The notes under the pieces were generated by a model. That model was not told the DNA's origin and did not search any database. It saw nothing but the letters and a program-made list of their open reading frames with translations. The translations under genes and the position numbers were made by a program. Below are positions 33,955-45,180 of a DNA stretch of 64,000 bases, piece by piece. The DNA comes from Metellina segmentata (Eukaryota; Arthropoda; Arachnida; Araneae; Tetragnathidae), in NCBI GenBank assembly GCA_947359465.1, contig OX375872.1:17530018-17594017 (forward strand), written 5' to 3'. Position 1 is the first letter of the stretch. The number at the start of each line of letters is the position of its first letter.

Positions 33955-34470
33955 TTAAATTAATGGTTAAATAACCACGTCTGTCTAAAGAATCTTTCAG
34001 CCCTTTGAAATATTCTTTTAATTATTTCCTCAGAATAGATTATAATTCCTTGGAGAAATACTATAGCTAATTTCTTAGAATAGAATCCAAAGATATAATT
34101 TTGTCCCTCCCTTCCTTAGAATATAATCCCCCAAGAAAGTTTACACTTCTCATTTCCTCAAAATGGAGTCTTTTGGAAAGATAGTATTTGCTATTTTTTT
34201 AAATTAATCCTATGGAAAAATTCTATCGCCAATTTCCTTAGAATAGGATTATTTTAAGTGACTCTATCGATCTTTTAATTAGAAACGAATCCTTTGGAAA
34301 GATAACTATAAGTCTTCTTCCCTTAAAAAGGAATCCTTTGGTAAGATTTTATTGCGGTTTTCCTAAAAATAGAAATCTTTCTGGAAAGATTATATTAGTC
34401 TTTTCATTAGAATAAAATCATTTGAAAATATTCTATTGCTCATTTCCTTAGAATATTTTACAAGCATTCA
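33955..34470 (+). repeat. minisatellite module M1
   Basis: Starts with 'ggttaaataaccacgtctgtctaaagaatctttcag'. About ten monomers follow, of the type 'gaatcctttggaaaga', 'ttctattgctcatttccttagaata'. Spacing is about 40-47 bp. Confidence 0.8.
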
Positions 34471-35231
34471 ACATCGAAGTATGTATAAGAGATTATACAT
34501 ATATATGTATAAACTCTAAAGATATTTTAAAAATAAATATAATATTTAAAGAATGTGTCTATCAGTTTCTGATTTTGAATGGTAATATTCTTTTGAGGTA
34601 ATATTTGGTGTACTCAAGTTTAATGAGTATGTGATCAGAGCATTCAATTCTCGAACAAATTTTCATACACAGGTTGATTCGTTATTACAATATTGAGTTT
34701 TTACAATACCTTATATGAAATATAACTTTTACGAATATCGTAAATAGCATTGAACAAGGCCGTCACTTAAAATATGTTTTTGAAGATCTAACGATAGGCT
34801 ATACAGTATTATAGTAATCGATGAATGGGTTCTTGAATTCAGGTTTCTTATATTGTGCTTATTTTTAGAATAATTAATTCAAGGAATCTCATCTCTTTCA
34901 TACTTGCAATATATCATTGAAAGAGTAACATCCAGCTAAAATGAACAGATGAAATGCACTCTTATTCACAAAAGATTGATACTTTATTTTCATTCCTTTC
35001 AGAATCATTCGTTGTAATGATAGCTTGTCTTCCATGTTTACGGCATGAACATAGCTAAATGAATAAAAGGTATTGGGAACGCTTTTTTATCCGTAAAAAG
35101 CCATCCCGATCTAATTAATGAGGCATCTAATCTTATTAAGTGCAAGTACACTCGAAGTTTATTTATGAAACGCACAAGGAGAAAGTCGAGAACATCCTCA
35201 AGGTTCGCGTATTGTGGTGATCAGCCCCTTA

Positions 35232-35235
<4 letters not shown>
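34471..35235. other. AT-rich unannotated sequence
   Basis: No supported feature. Confidence 0.4.

Positions 35236-35265
<30 letters not shown>
35236..35265. repeat. (AG)n microsatellite
   Basis: About 15 AG units. Confidence 0.95.
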
Positions 35266-35267
<2 letters not shown>

Positions 35268-35319
35268 CTACACAAACCTTTACAAATTCATAATCTGAGG
35301 GATTTTTGAATCGTATAGG

Positions 35320-35940
35320 GCATTTGATGCCTCACAACAGATTTATAGACTAAATAACCACCATCTTTCTAAAATTAATGGATTCTTTCAAACTTTAGAA
35401 ATATTATATTGGTACTGTCCTCACAGTATAATCTTCCTTCGGAATGGTTCGATTGGTTCTTTACTTGGAAACGAATCCTATGGACCGATATAATTACCTC
35501 GCTATGCAGAATAGAATCCCTAAGAATGAGATTCTATCATTATTTCCTTACAATACAATATCTTCCATTGTTCCTTTTCTTAGAATAAAATTCATATTGG
35601 AGTGATTCTTTTGCTTAATTTAGAGTAGAATACCACCTTGAAAGGTTGTATCACGCTTTTCGTCAGTGCAGAATATTTCTTTGGAATCAGTTTATTGCTC
35701 CTTTCCTTGGAAAAAAAATCTTATCGAAATGTTCTATTTCTCATTTCCTCATAATAGAATCCTTTGGAAAGATTCAAATGCTAATTTTCTTAAAATAGAA
35801 TCCTATGAAAATATCCTATTGACCCTTTCTTTAGAATAGAAACATTTGGAAATATTCTATTGCTCTAGTACTACTTTGGAAATATTCCATGGCTAAAATA
35901 GAATCCTTTAGAAAGATTATTTGAAAGATTAAAGGTGACA
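35320..35940 (+). repeat. minisatellite module M1
   Basis: Begins 'cacaacagatttatagactaaataaccaccatctttctaaaattaatgg', then about thirteen approximately 43-bp monomers ('aatcctttggaaagatt', 'ctaattttcttaaaatag'). Confidence 0.8.
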
Positions 35941-36877
35941 TTACGAGATAAGCCGGGATTAGTGTAATAAATTTTACTCCAAGAATAGACTAAATATATA
36001 TAATTTGGGTATCTAAAAATATATTGATTGACCTTTGTTTATTCACGCATCGTTCAATGCACAGAAAATTCAAAGGTACCATTCTACAGAAAATAACATC
36101 CTATCGAAATTCGTATGTCTATGTTTGTTTATTTCATTTGCTATCCCAAAACATGAATAAAGTGAAGCACACATAGCAAATGATTTAAAACAAATACTGT
36201 TGTTGTTACTAATCCCCGAAGTTAAGTAAGACCAAGTCCACGAGTCCATAAACCCCCAAGAAGTCGAAGAAAAGTAGAGTGGTGTTCCGAAAAAACCTTG
36301 TCCATTGCAAATTTTAAAATATGAGCTGGCGAAGCCTAATCAGATACGCACTTGGTACAAGTCCTTCTGGCCCTGTTCGTTGGAGAGATTCCTCAAGTGT
36401 CCACTGGTAAAACGTGAAATGCAAGTCTGCTTACTTCTATGGCCCTCAAAGAGTACTCCAGGATGACTTCTCGAGTACCAGTCATATACTGGAGGGACAT
36501 TCCAAAGATAAAAAACAAATAGTTCTGTACTTTAGTGATTCAAGATAGGCAATTTGGAAGAACCAATCATTACGCAAGACAATTTTCACTCGATACAATA
36601 GAAAAACTCTCAATCCATCATAAAGCCAGATCATTTTCACCCTGCTGTGGTCCACGAGCTACTAAACAAAAAGTAAACAGTAAATACTCTACACAAACTC
36701 GAATTTATTAGATGAAATAAATAGGCCCTTATCTGGCAAAATTATAAAATATCAAAGACATCAAAACCGACACTTTAATCTTAATTCGAAAACTGAAGCT
36801 GCTTTTAGCAACTACTCTATCAAAAAATGTTCTATTTAATGACTGATCATTTCAATACTGAGTCACTCTCAACGTAA
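35941..36877. other. no recognisable feature
   Basis: A GC-richer patch at 36180-36500 might be decayed transposon coding sequence, but no motif could be read in either direction. Confidence 0.35.
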
Positions 36878-37148
36878 ATTCAGCCAGTTGCAAGAGCAAC
36901 GGTTTAGTAACCGGAGTGTTGAGAGTTAGAAACTAGGTCCACACAAAGACCGTCGTGTTCACGGAGGCTGGTGTACGTTAAATCTGTCGTAGCTTTAAAT
37001 GTCCTCACGTTGGTGTGGTGTGGGAGTTTGGAGAATGGGGTGAGAGCTCAGGTGTGACTTCGTCATTGACCGTGGTTCAAAGTTAAGTGGTGTTCCCCTC
37101 GAATCTTTCCCTCGGGTATCGATTCCGGACCGGTAATTAACTACCTAT
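36878..37148 (+). mobile_element. SINE family A
   Basis: 'ccagttgcaagagcaacgg', 'aaagaccgtcgtgttcacgg', 'gtgtgggagtttggagaatgg', 'ccgtggttcaaagttaagtgg'. The 3' end has a small deletion before 'ctacctatc'. Confidence 0.85.
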
Positions 37149-37227
37149 CTCAACGTATTTCAAATCAATCAATACTGGAATCTCCTAATGAAAAATTCCA
37201 AACTTTAATTTTTAGAATATAAAAGGG

Positions 37228-37410
37228 TATAGGAAGGTAGGTAGTTTAAATTAACGTTCAACTGGAGAAACTTGGCGACAGTTCGGGTATAAACCGAAGG
37301 GAAAGACTCGGGGTAAACACCACGTAATTTTGACCCTCGGTCAGATGACGAGGCAACACCAGAGCCTTCGATCCAACTCACCAAACTTCCACACTACGCC
37401 AACGTGCATG
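37228..37410 (-). mobile_element. SINE family A, 3' half
   Basis: Antisense: 'ggaaggtaggtagtttaaatt', 'aaaccgaagggaaagactcgg', 'gtcagatgacgaggcaacacc', 'cttccacactacgccaacgtg'. Head missing. Confidence 0.85.
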
Positions 37411-37526
37411 AAAGAATCGGGAAAAGTAATGGAATATTTTTTTCCTGGGAACATGATCTATTTTGACTTGTTAAACATTGAGTATTTTCCGCGGATCGTT
37501 GAAGCTGTTTTGCTGAGACCAGGATT

Positions 37527-37790
37527 AGTCGGTTGGGGTTTTACGAAGCAAGGGCCGTATTTGGTCATGCTGCGCCAGACACAAAGCCATACAATATCAA
37601 CTCATAGACATATACCCACAATGAAAGTTTGACTGATACAGAACAGAGATATATACTGAAGTATGAATAAACCTGACAGGATTCAAATCTGCCCATCTAC
37701 AACACGCAGTTTGCACGTTCAGTGGACGAACCCTCTTGTCCATGACGGCCCTCTCGGAAGCCTGGTAGTCAAATGTTTGATCCACTCATA
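37527..37790 (-). mobile_element. element C, second copy
   Basis: 'ggttggggttttacgaagcaagggcc', 'gtcatgctgcgccagacacaaag', 'acaatatcaactcatagacatat'. On the minus strand a box-B-like 'gatttgaatcctgtc' lies near 37676-37690. The right inverted end seen in the 8.4-kb copy is absent. Confidence 0.65.
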
Positions 37791-37881
37791 CTGATGATAG
37801 AACGTTGAATGAAACAGAAAAAAAATATATTTATCTCATTTTCATTTATCGTTTAAAATTACATGGTATTGTGTGTGGTAT

Positions 37882-38192
37882 GTATGTATTTAATTAACGT
37901 CGCACTGGAGCAACACAACGGGCTATTGGTGACGGCCCTGGATCAAACCCGAAGAGAAAGATCCTAGAACAACGCCACGTAATACTGAACCACGGTCAGA
38001 TGACGAGGCAACACCTGACCTGGCACCCCACTCTCCAAACGTCCACGGTACGCCAACGGGAAAACATTTGAGGCTACGTCAGATTTAACGTGCACGTGCC
38101 CCCTTCGCAGACGAAAGTCTTTGCTTGGATTCGAACTCGCAACCATCCGGTTGCTAATCCGATGCTCTTCCAACCGGGCTACCACACCCCGA
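37882..38192 (-). mobile_element. SINE family A, full length
   Basis: Antisense, well preserved: 'gcactggagcaacacaacgg', 'tcagatgacgaggcaacacc', 'ctggcaccccactctccaaac', 'cttggattcgaactcgcaacc' (box B), 'gctcttccaaccgggctacc' (box A). Confidence 0.9.
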
Positions 38193-38204
38193 TATTGTCC
38201 TGGG

Positions 38205-38515
38205 TAAGGTAAGGTAATTTTCACTAACGTCGTACTAGAGCAATAGGACGGGCAAATGACGACGAACCGGGATCAATCCTTAAAGGAAAGATACGAGGAC
38301 AACACCACGTAATTGTGAATCACGGTCAGATGAGGTATTGTCCTGGGATCTATCGCTTTTGGATTGCTTCTTAACCGTCGCTAATAGCCTGTTTTGTATC
38401 TCCAGTGCGACGTCAATTAAAATACCTACCTATCTAACCTCAGGGATTGATCCTGGAACGTCGCCATTAGCCCGCTGTGTTACTCCAGTGGGACTTTAAT
38501 TAAACACCTACCTAA
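38205..38515. mobile_element. inverted pair of SINE family A 3' fragments
   Basis: 38205-38333 is an antisense 3' part ending in 'cacggtcagatgag'. It joins a sense 3' part, 'gtattgtcctgggatct' to 'gcgacgtcaattaaaatacctacc' (38334-38430). A second sense 3' end follows at 38438-38515 ('cagggattgatcctgg' to 'taattaaacacctaccta'). The fragments meet at the same body position, in opposite orientation. Confidence 0.75.
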
Positions 38516-38589
38516 TTTTTCATCTAGTGAAGCCATTGTATAGCAGTTGATTAGTCCTCTATGTAAAATATAGTTAGCCTTTCTAGTGG

Positions 38590-38745
38590 TTGTCTCAACG
38601 AGGTATCTCATCATTCGAAGAAAACTGACTAGATCTTGATCTTGCCACCATAAAAAAAAATCGGCAATATCGAGATACCGAGATATTGCGTCATTAGCAA
38701 AATTGATCATATCTCGACGGACGAGATATCTCGTCAAACCTACTC
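38590..38745. repeat. GACGAG-palindrome repeat cluster
   Basis: Includes a perfect 'gacgagatatctcgtc' at 38720-38735, plus 'acgaggtatctcatcattcg' and 'gatattgcgtcattagcaaaattg'. Confidence 0.85.
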
Positions 38746-39228
38746 GGAGGGTTGAACCAAGACTCCACAGTTTTTGTCCCCATTAACACTCGCAGCGAAA
38801 TTCAAATTACGTCGACTCTTTTTCTGAAATTTATTTACCAGGAAACATTAGCTGAAACCTTATGTTGATGGATGGAGCAATATTTCACCTCAGAAGAAAC
38901 ACTGATTAGCAGAAGTTTGGAAAAACGAACGAGGAAATGTCACAGTAGGGTAATTTGGAAGAAGCTTCTTAAAAAGACAGATTTTACATACACACCGCCA
39001 TTAAGACAGAAACACGAAAAAATTATCCACATAAATTAATTTTGAACTATTTATATCTATCCCACAATGCTCTGCATCTACGTCTACTAAAAAGTAGCAC
39101 ATTAGTAGTTAAAATTTTTAAGATGGACATTATTGAATTAGCATAGCTTCTAAGTTCGATCTTTATTATGGGTTCTATAATATGCTGTCGAGTTACTCGC
39201 ACTTTAATTAAAATTAATCGACTTTTTA
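38746..39228. other. no recognisable feature
   Basis: AT-rich sequence. Nothing supported. Confidence 0.4.
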
Positions 39229-39595
39229 ATGGAAGGAATTCCATCACTGTAATTCTCATTAATTTAGAGCTAGTCTAGGAATCCGGAAAGGTAATTTTCT
39301 TTCCTTGGTATTGATTGTGATATATTTTATTCCGATGGTACGGTAATTTAAATAATGTAATTGAGGCTAAATATATGTCATGAAACGTTTCTAGAGAGGT
39401 CCAATAAGACAATACTCTTACATGTATTGTCCATTGTTTGAAGTTTTTCTTTGAAACACAGATACTTTTACTTAGCCCTCAAGAGATTAATTGTCACTAG
39501 GGTCCGAGTATTGTTTTTACCCTACAACACACTTAATGATTAAATAGCTACAATTATTAGTTGAAAGAATCCAACTATTCCATAAACCTTATCCC
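39229..39595 (+). repeat. local duplication L2, unit 1
   Basis: Matches 40337-40640: 'taatggaaggaattccatcactgta', 'aatgtaattgaggc', 'atgtcatgaaacgtt', 'tttctttgaaacac', 'ccgagtattgtttttaccctacaacacacttaa'. Its last part is the M1 start module. Confidence 0.8.
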
Positions 39596-39835
39596 CCCGG
39601 TGGTTATCTGGAGATATTTCGTCATTGACCAGATCTTGATGGACGAGATATCTTGTCATAAGAAAACAGACCACAACTTGATGGAGGAGATCCCTCGTCA
39701 TAAGAAAACTGGCCAGATCTGAATCGTGTCATCTAAAAAAATCGACAATACCTTGATGACGAGCTATCTGGTTATTAGCAAAATTGGTCAGATCTTGATG
39801 GACGAGATATCTCGTCGAAAAACCGTGATTCAGTC
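39596..39835. repeat. GACGAG-palindrome repeat cluster
   Basis: Perfect palindrome 'gacgagatatctcgtc' at 39801-39816. Several 'gaccagatcttgatggacgagatat' monomers precede it. Confidence 0.9.
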
Positions 39836-40336
39836 CGTGGAAACATTTATATATGCCCAGGATGATATGACCATGACCTGGTTTGTTCGTAGGACGGGAC
39901 AAATCGACCATCGATTGATTCATCATCTGATTGGTTCACACGACATAACAGTATGCTTTACTTATTTTTATCACCACTCTAAATCTGAATTCACATAACT
40001 ACCCTATAATAAGATGTTATATCGCCAAAACGAGACCATAAAATGCCAAATCAGCCGACCAGACCAGTTTTTCCCAGAGCTATCACGTGACTACTAGTTG
40101 ACGGGTTGGTTAAATTTTGGAGCTCCTCTCTATAGTAGTGATCAGTCTTATATTTTACTCCACCTCAGGGGTGCATGTTCTTACGGTGCGTAATGAGTTA
40201 ATGAACCCGAGACACTCTAATGAACCATTATTTTTCCATGGGGGTCCTAACCCCAGTATATATTATCGATCTATAATTTTCCCATAAGGCTTACTGGCGA
40301 TAGTAAACATGGGGGTCAGGACTCCAGGATACCTTT
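39836..40336 (+). repeat. dispersed repeat R2, long copy
   Basis: 'gattcatcatctgattggttcac', 'gatgttatatcgccaaaacg', 'tatcacgtgactactagttgacg', 'gagctcctctctatagtagtgatcagtct', then 'tttactggcgatagtaaacatgggggtc' like text. Same order as 43660-44085. Confidence 0.75.
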
Positions 40337-40644
40337 AATGGAAGAAATGCCATCACTGTATTTTCATTAATTCTGAACCGAGTCTTGGAATCCGAAAAGG
40401 ATTGGATGGGGATACATTTTATTCCGTACGCACAGAAATTAATTAATGTAATTGAAGCAAAAAATATCATGAAATGTTAACAGGGAGGTCGAATAAAACA
40501 ATAATGTTACATACATTCTCTTCAGTGCGTGTGCATGAATTTTTTCTTTGAAACATGTATAGAAACCTCTCTTATAACCCTCTCTAAGTGCCACTAGATT
40601 CCGAGTGGTGTTTTCATCCTACAACACACTTAAGATGTACGTAT
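40337..40644 (+). repeat. local duplication L2, unit 2
   Basis: Counterpart of 39229-39540, about 1.1 kb downstream, diverged but colinear. Confidence 0.8.
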
Positions 40645-41209
40645 TTGTTTTTAATTTTTGACTCAAAATCTTTTTTTTTTACCATAGGTCATAGATATGT
40701 GCTCATACCCATTTCAGTGTGAAAAAAATACAGCTTCAGACAGTCATCAATTATCTAATTTTGATATAATGAACTAATGAACATGCTTTTTTTGAACAGT
40801 AATATGTAAAATTCTAATATTTTTTCAGAAAGACAATGTCCTGTTGGAAATTATTAATAATATGGTCCTCGTGATTTGACCCTCAATCAAGTTGCTAGAA
40901 AAATAGGCTTATTTTTTTTTAATTTCACAAAAAAAAGTTTAAAAAAAAAAGATATTTTCAGGAATTTTAAAATTTTAAATCAACAAAAAATTCATTTCTT
41001 AACAAAACCTGCGACAGAGGAACACATGATTTACTATGTTATGTCGAAAAAATGATACAAAAATAATAATAATAGATCATTTTATTGTTGAGTTATCACT
41101 CTTTTTGAACAAAACATCCTCTCGCAGAAACACAGTTAATCAGGAATTGAGTTAAAGTTTTGTAAACATAATGACAAAAACAATAAAAAAAAAGATGTAA
41201 CTAGAGTAC
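40645..41209. other. AT-rich unannotated sequence
   Basis: Many homopolymer runs. No feature supported. Confidence 0.4.
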
Positions 41210-41585
41210 TATTTACAATTAATCTTTTGGAAATATTCTATTGCTCTTCTACGAATACAATCATTAGGAATGGTTCTATTTCCTCTTTCTTTGAATACAA
41301 TTATTTAGTAATTTGCATCATGTTACTCCATTCAATAGAAATTAATCCTTTGAAAGATTCAATTTCTCCTTTGTTTAGAATAGAATCTATCCCCACCCCC
41401 CTTTGGAATCATTATTTTTTCTTTAGAATTAAAATAGAATTTGCTTAGAATAGAAACATTTGGAAAGAGTCTGTTGTTCCATTACTTATTTAATGCAATG
41501 TAAAGATTCTATTATTCCCTTCCTTAAAACAGACTCCTTTTGAGCGATTTTATTGTTCAAGGACAAAATTGGTTAGAGATCATGA
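41210..41585 (+). repeat. minisatellite module M1
   Basis: 'ttttggaaatattctattgctc' and 'ttgtttagaatagaatc' monomers. It ends 'ttcaaggacaaaattggttagagatcatg', the M1 end module. Confidence 0.75.
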
Positions 41586-41642
41586 TCATGCAAGAGGAGG
41601 AAACAACTACTTGAAAAGTAAAATGATGCGTTTGAAATATAG

Positions 41643-41984
41643 AAGGTAAGTAGGTGGTTAAATAACGTCGCACAGGAGCAACATACAGCGGTATTGTCGA
41701 AGGATCAATCGTGAAGGGTGAACAAAACGCCTCGTATCTTTGAATTCGTGTGAATCCGAGGAAAATGTCAGGTAACTTTGAACAACGGTCAGATGACAAG
41801 AACAACACCTAAGCTGGAGAACTGCACTATCCAAAGTTCAACGCCACGCCAACGTGATGACATTTGAGGCTACGACAGATTTAACGTGCACCAGTCCCAG
41901 TGTACAAGGCGGTCTTTAGTTGAAACAAGATACGAACTCTCGCAATCCTCCTGTTGCTAATCTCTTCCAACTGGCTACCACGGT
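41643..41984 (-). mobile_element. SINE family A, full length with a short internal insertion
   Basis: Antisense: 'gaaggtaagtaggtggtt', 'cgcacaggagcaac', 'ggtcagatgac', 'cgacagatttaacgtgcacc', 'atacgaactctcgcaatcc', 'ctcttccaactggctacc'. About 40 extra bases lie in the body near 41735-41765. Confidence 0.8.
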
Positions 41985-42046
41985 GCTATTAAAACAGAAG
42001 CATCAGAAATTTATCACTAGCATTTTCCCACCGTCAAGTTTGGTTT

Positions 42047-42352
42047 GTAAGTATTTAATTGACAGCACACTAGAACCTCACAATGGGCTAGTGGCGAAGG
42101 TCCGGAATTAACTCCCGAAGGGAAGGATCGAGGAGGACACCACGTAATTTTGAACCACGGTCAGATGACGAGCCAACACCTGAGCTTGCACCCCACTCTC
42201 CAAACCTCCACACCACGCCATCGTGAGGACAATTGAGGACATAATTTTTAAGTGCACCAGCCCTCTTTGTACACGACGATCTTTGGTTGGATTCGAACTC
42301 GCAATCCTCCGATTACTAGTCCATTACTCTTCGAACCGGGCATCCGCGGCAC
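42047..42352 (-). mobile_element. SINE family A, full length
   Basis: Antisense: 'gaaccacggtcagatgacg', 'caccccactctccaaacctcc', 'tggttggattcgaactcgcaa', 'ctcttcgaaccgggcatccgcgg'. Confidence 0.9.
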
Positions 42353-42639
42353 TCCGTCCGGTACAGATCCTAGTCGTCCACGATAAGGTAGATTCCAGCT
42401 CGTAAATTTTCTTCGTCCTTTACACGCCTGAAGACTCTAGACAGAATTTAGTTGTCACACTAGACGACAAGGGCGGTTTATATTACACGTAATACCTTAG
42501 TTCTATTTCACAGTAGAGTAACTATTGTTTACAAAGTTGTAAGTTGGTCATTCACCACAGGAAAGAAGCGGTGCATGAACGACTCTCGGTTCAGCTGAAA
42601 CCATTTCATGATGGCTTACAGAACTTTGTGCATGGAGGT

Positions 42640-42845
42640 TGAGTTGGTAATTAGGTAACGTCGCATTGGAGTAACACAACTGGCTAGTAGCGACGGCCCG
42701 GGATCAATCCGGAAGGGAAAGATCCGAACTCATAATTTCGAACGAGAACAACACCTGAACCGGCACCAAACGTTCACATCAAGCATATGTGAGTACATTA
42801 GGGGTCACAACAGACTTTACCAGACCGTCTTTTAGTTTTGGACAC
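42640..42845 (-). mobile_element. SINE family A, 3' two thirds
   Basis: Antisense: 'gtaacgtcgcattggagtaacac', 'ggcccgggatcaatccgg', 'aacaacacctgaaccggcacc'. The body is rearranged and the head is missing. Confidence 0.75.
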
Positions 42846-42892
42846 TAAGAGCGTTAAATCATTATCACTTCGTTGTATCTTTAACTAGGCCG

Positions 42893-43068
42893 CAGTAGCC
42901 AGGTGCGAAGTTTAATGGATTAGCAACCGGATGGCTTCCAGTTAGATATAATGTACGAAGAGACATATTTAACGGCCCCTTGTATCCGACGGTATTTAGA
43001 AATCACAATATTCCGGTTACCCATCCGTTTTTCTTCGAACTGGGTTAAAGCGGCCCGCGGATGGAAAA
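42893..43068. mobile_element. two SINE family A heads in inverted orientation
   Basis: A sense head at 42893-42945 ('ggccgcagtagccaggtg', 'ggattagcaaccggatgg') is followed by an antisense head at about 42975-43068 ('aacggccccttgtatccgacgg', 'ttcttcgaactgggtta', 'gcggcc'). Confidence 0.7.
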
Positions 43069-43157
43069 AAATTGGGTTAAGAATCAAGAGGACTGTTTTG
43101 ATTTAAATACGATTTAGAGATGTGTTGGGATCAATATTGTTTCCCCTTTGTATATAG

Positions 43158-43208
43158 TAGATAGGTATTTTCATTAGCACCCCACTGGAGATACGCAACG
43201 GGTTATAC
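43158..43208 (-). mobile_element. SINE family A, 3' end only
   Basis: 'gatagg', 'tattttcattagcaccccactggag', 'acgcaacgggttat'. Confidence 0.65.
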
Positions 43209-43655
43209 TTCGTGTATGGAAATGTTTTCAGTTTGAGACACAAAAAATGAAATTATAGAGATTTCGCATACAGACAGAAAGTGGGGCTGCACCATGACTC
43301 GTGGGATTTGGCCATTCGGTTGTAACCCCTCCCCTCTTGCGAGTTGAAGGCGGTGCAGGTTTGATTCATAGACGAAAGATTAAAGAGTGATTCATGGAAA
43401 GTGTGCCCAGGATCATGTGTTGCGTACTGAGTGGAGTTCTAGACAGGAGCGAAGTCGCTTAGAAATAACACCTTTATTAGATTCGATCTCGTTGACGATG
43501 TATAACAAGTGCGATTTCTACAAGAGCATTCTGGACCACATATAAAAAAGCTATGATTACAGCGCATGCGCAGGTTTCCGCTTGTTCACTAGTGTGCTGC
43601 CAGATCTATTTACATGATATATAACACCATGACTCTCAGACGATTTCCATCTGCC
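43209..43655. other. no recognisable feature
   Basis: Mixed composition. 'aacacctttattagatt' near 43462 resembles 'aacatctttattagacc' near 56578, hinting at a further dispersed repeat of unknown type. Confidence 0.4.
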
Positions 43656-44085
43656 GAATAGAAGCGAACATGCATCACCTGATTGAACACAGGACGGGAG
43701 AGACGACCGTCGTTTGATTCATCATCTGATTTTATTCACGCGACATGAGTAAAGTTCACCTTTCTTGACTCCTTTCTACGGAAATCCGCATTCACACAAT
43801 TACCAGAGTTATAAAACGTTATATCGCCAAATGAGACGATAGAATGCCAATCTGGCCAACCAAGTCCATTCTTTAGAACAGTCATGTGACTACTAGACGG
43901 TCAAATTTTTGGAGCTTCTCTCTATAGCAATGATAGGTCTTATATTTCACTTCCTTCGGAACTTCTTGAGGTGTGTACGAGGTTCAAGAACCTGAAATAC
44001 CCTAATGATCTATTTTTTTTTCATGTGATTTACTGGCTCTGGTAAACATGGGGGTCGCGACCCTAGGATACCTTAACGATCTTTA
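43656..44085 (+). repeat. dispersed repeat R2, long copy
   Basis: 'gattcatcatctgattttattcacg', 'acgttatatcgccaaatgagacg', 'gtcatgtgactactagacgg', 'gagcttctctctatagcaatgataggtct', 'ggtaaacatgggggtcgcgaccctaggata'. Confidence 0.8.
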
Positions 44086-44234
44086 TCCTCACCACCAATT
44101 TTCTTTTCATAAATACTTTATGTAGTATGTTTTGTTAAGTATGGCCAAGCTTACACTTCGCCCGAATCACCCAAAATGATATTTCCCATGTACAGTTTTA
44201 TTCAGATCATACCTGGGTATATTCCTATTTTCTA

Positions 44235-44532
44235 CTACAGTTGGAAGAGCTTCGGATTAGCAACAAGAGGGTTACGAGTTCGAAACGCGGTCCAGCCAAA
44301 AACCGTCATGCACACGGGAGCTGGTGCACGTTAACTCTGTCGTGGACTCAAATCTCCTCACGTTGCCATGGTATGAAAGTTGGAGAGTACGGTATCAGCT
44401 CATGTGCTGACCTTATCATCGGACCGTGGTTTAAAATTACGAAGTGCTGTTTTTGAATATTTCTGTTTTCAATTGATCATGAACCATCGTCAATAGAACG
44501 TTGTGTTGCTCCGGTGCGACGTTAATTAAACT
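44235..44532 (+). mobile_element. SINE family A, full length
   Basis: 'agttggaagagcttcggatt', 'gggttacgagttcgaaac', 'aaaaccgtcatgcacacggg', 'tgttgctccggtgcgacgtt', ending 'aattaaactactgac'. Confidence 0.85.
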
Positions 44533-44617
44533 ACTGACATACCCCCCGATCAACTTTGACAGAAAATACCTCTCCTACGCCACATTTGAAATAGTTCTAT
44601 AAAATGTTGATTTCATA

Positions 44618-44722
44618 GGCAGAAAGAGTTTGAATCGCGGTCCGACCAAAGCCGTCGTGTACACTGGGGCTGGTGCACGTTGAATTTGGCGAGGCCCCAA
44701 ATGTCCTTACGTTGGCTATATT
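44618..44722 (+). mobile_element. SINE family A, head and early body fragment
   Basis: 'gagtttgaatcgcgg', 'accaaagccgtcgtgtacac', 'ggctggtgcacgttgaa', 'aaatgtccttacgttgg'. Confidence 0.75.
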
Positions 44723-44775
44723 TTACTTTTGACTAATCAACTGCTATATGATGGCTTCACAAGACATAAAATTAA

Positions 44776-44879
44776 GTAGGTAGGTAGGTGGTTATTGAAG
44801 GTCTCACTGCAGTAACACAACGGGCTATTAACGACGGTCCAGAATCAATCCCAAAGCAATAGATCCCAGGACAATACCG
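44776..44879 (-). mobile_element. SINE family A, 3' fragment
   Basis: Antisense 'gtaggtaggtaggtggtt' to 'gatcccaggacaata'. It abuts the head of the next, oppositely oriented copy. Confidence 0.8.
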
Positions 44880-45180
44880 GGCCGTGGTAGAACGTTTGAA
44901 AGAGCAACGGATTAGCAACCGGAGAGTTGTTAATTCGAACACAAGCAAAAACTATAGTGTGCGAAGGGGGATGGTGTACGTTAAATCTGGCGTACCCTCA
45001 AATACCCTCACGTTCGCGTGGCGTGGAAGTTTGGAGAATGGGGTGCCAGCTCAGGTGTTACCTCGTGATCTGATCGTGGTTCAAAATTACGTAGTGTTGC
45101 CCTCGGTTCTATCCCTTCGGGATTGATCCCGGACCGTCGCCAATAGCCCCCAATGTTGCTCCAGTGCGACATTATTCGAC
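44880..45180 (+). mobile_element. SINE family A, full length
   Basis: 'gggccgtggtagaacgtttg', 'agagcaacggattagcaaccgg', 'gtggcgtggaagtttggag', 'ggtgccagctcaggtgttacc', 'gctccagtgcgacatta'. Confidence 0.88.
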
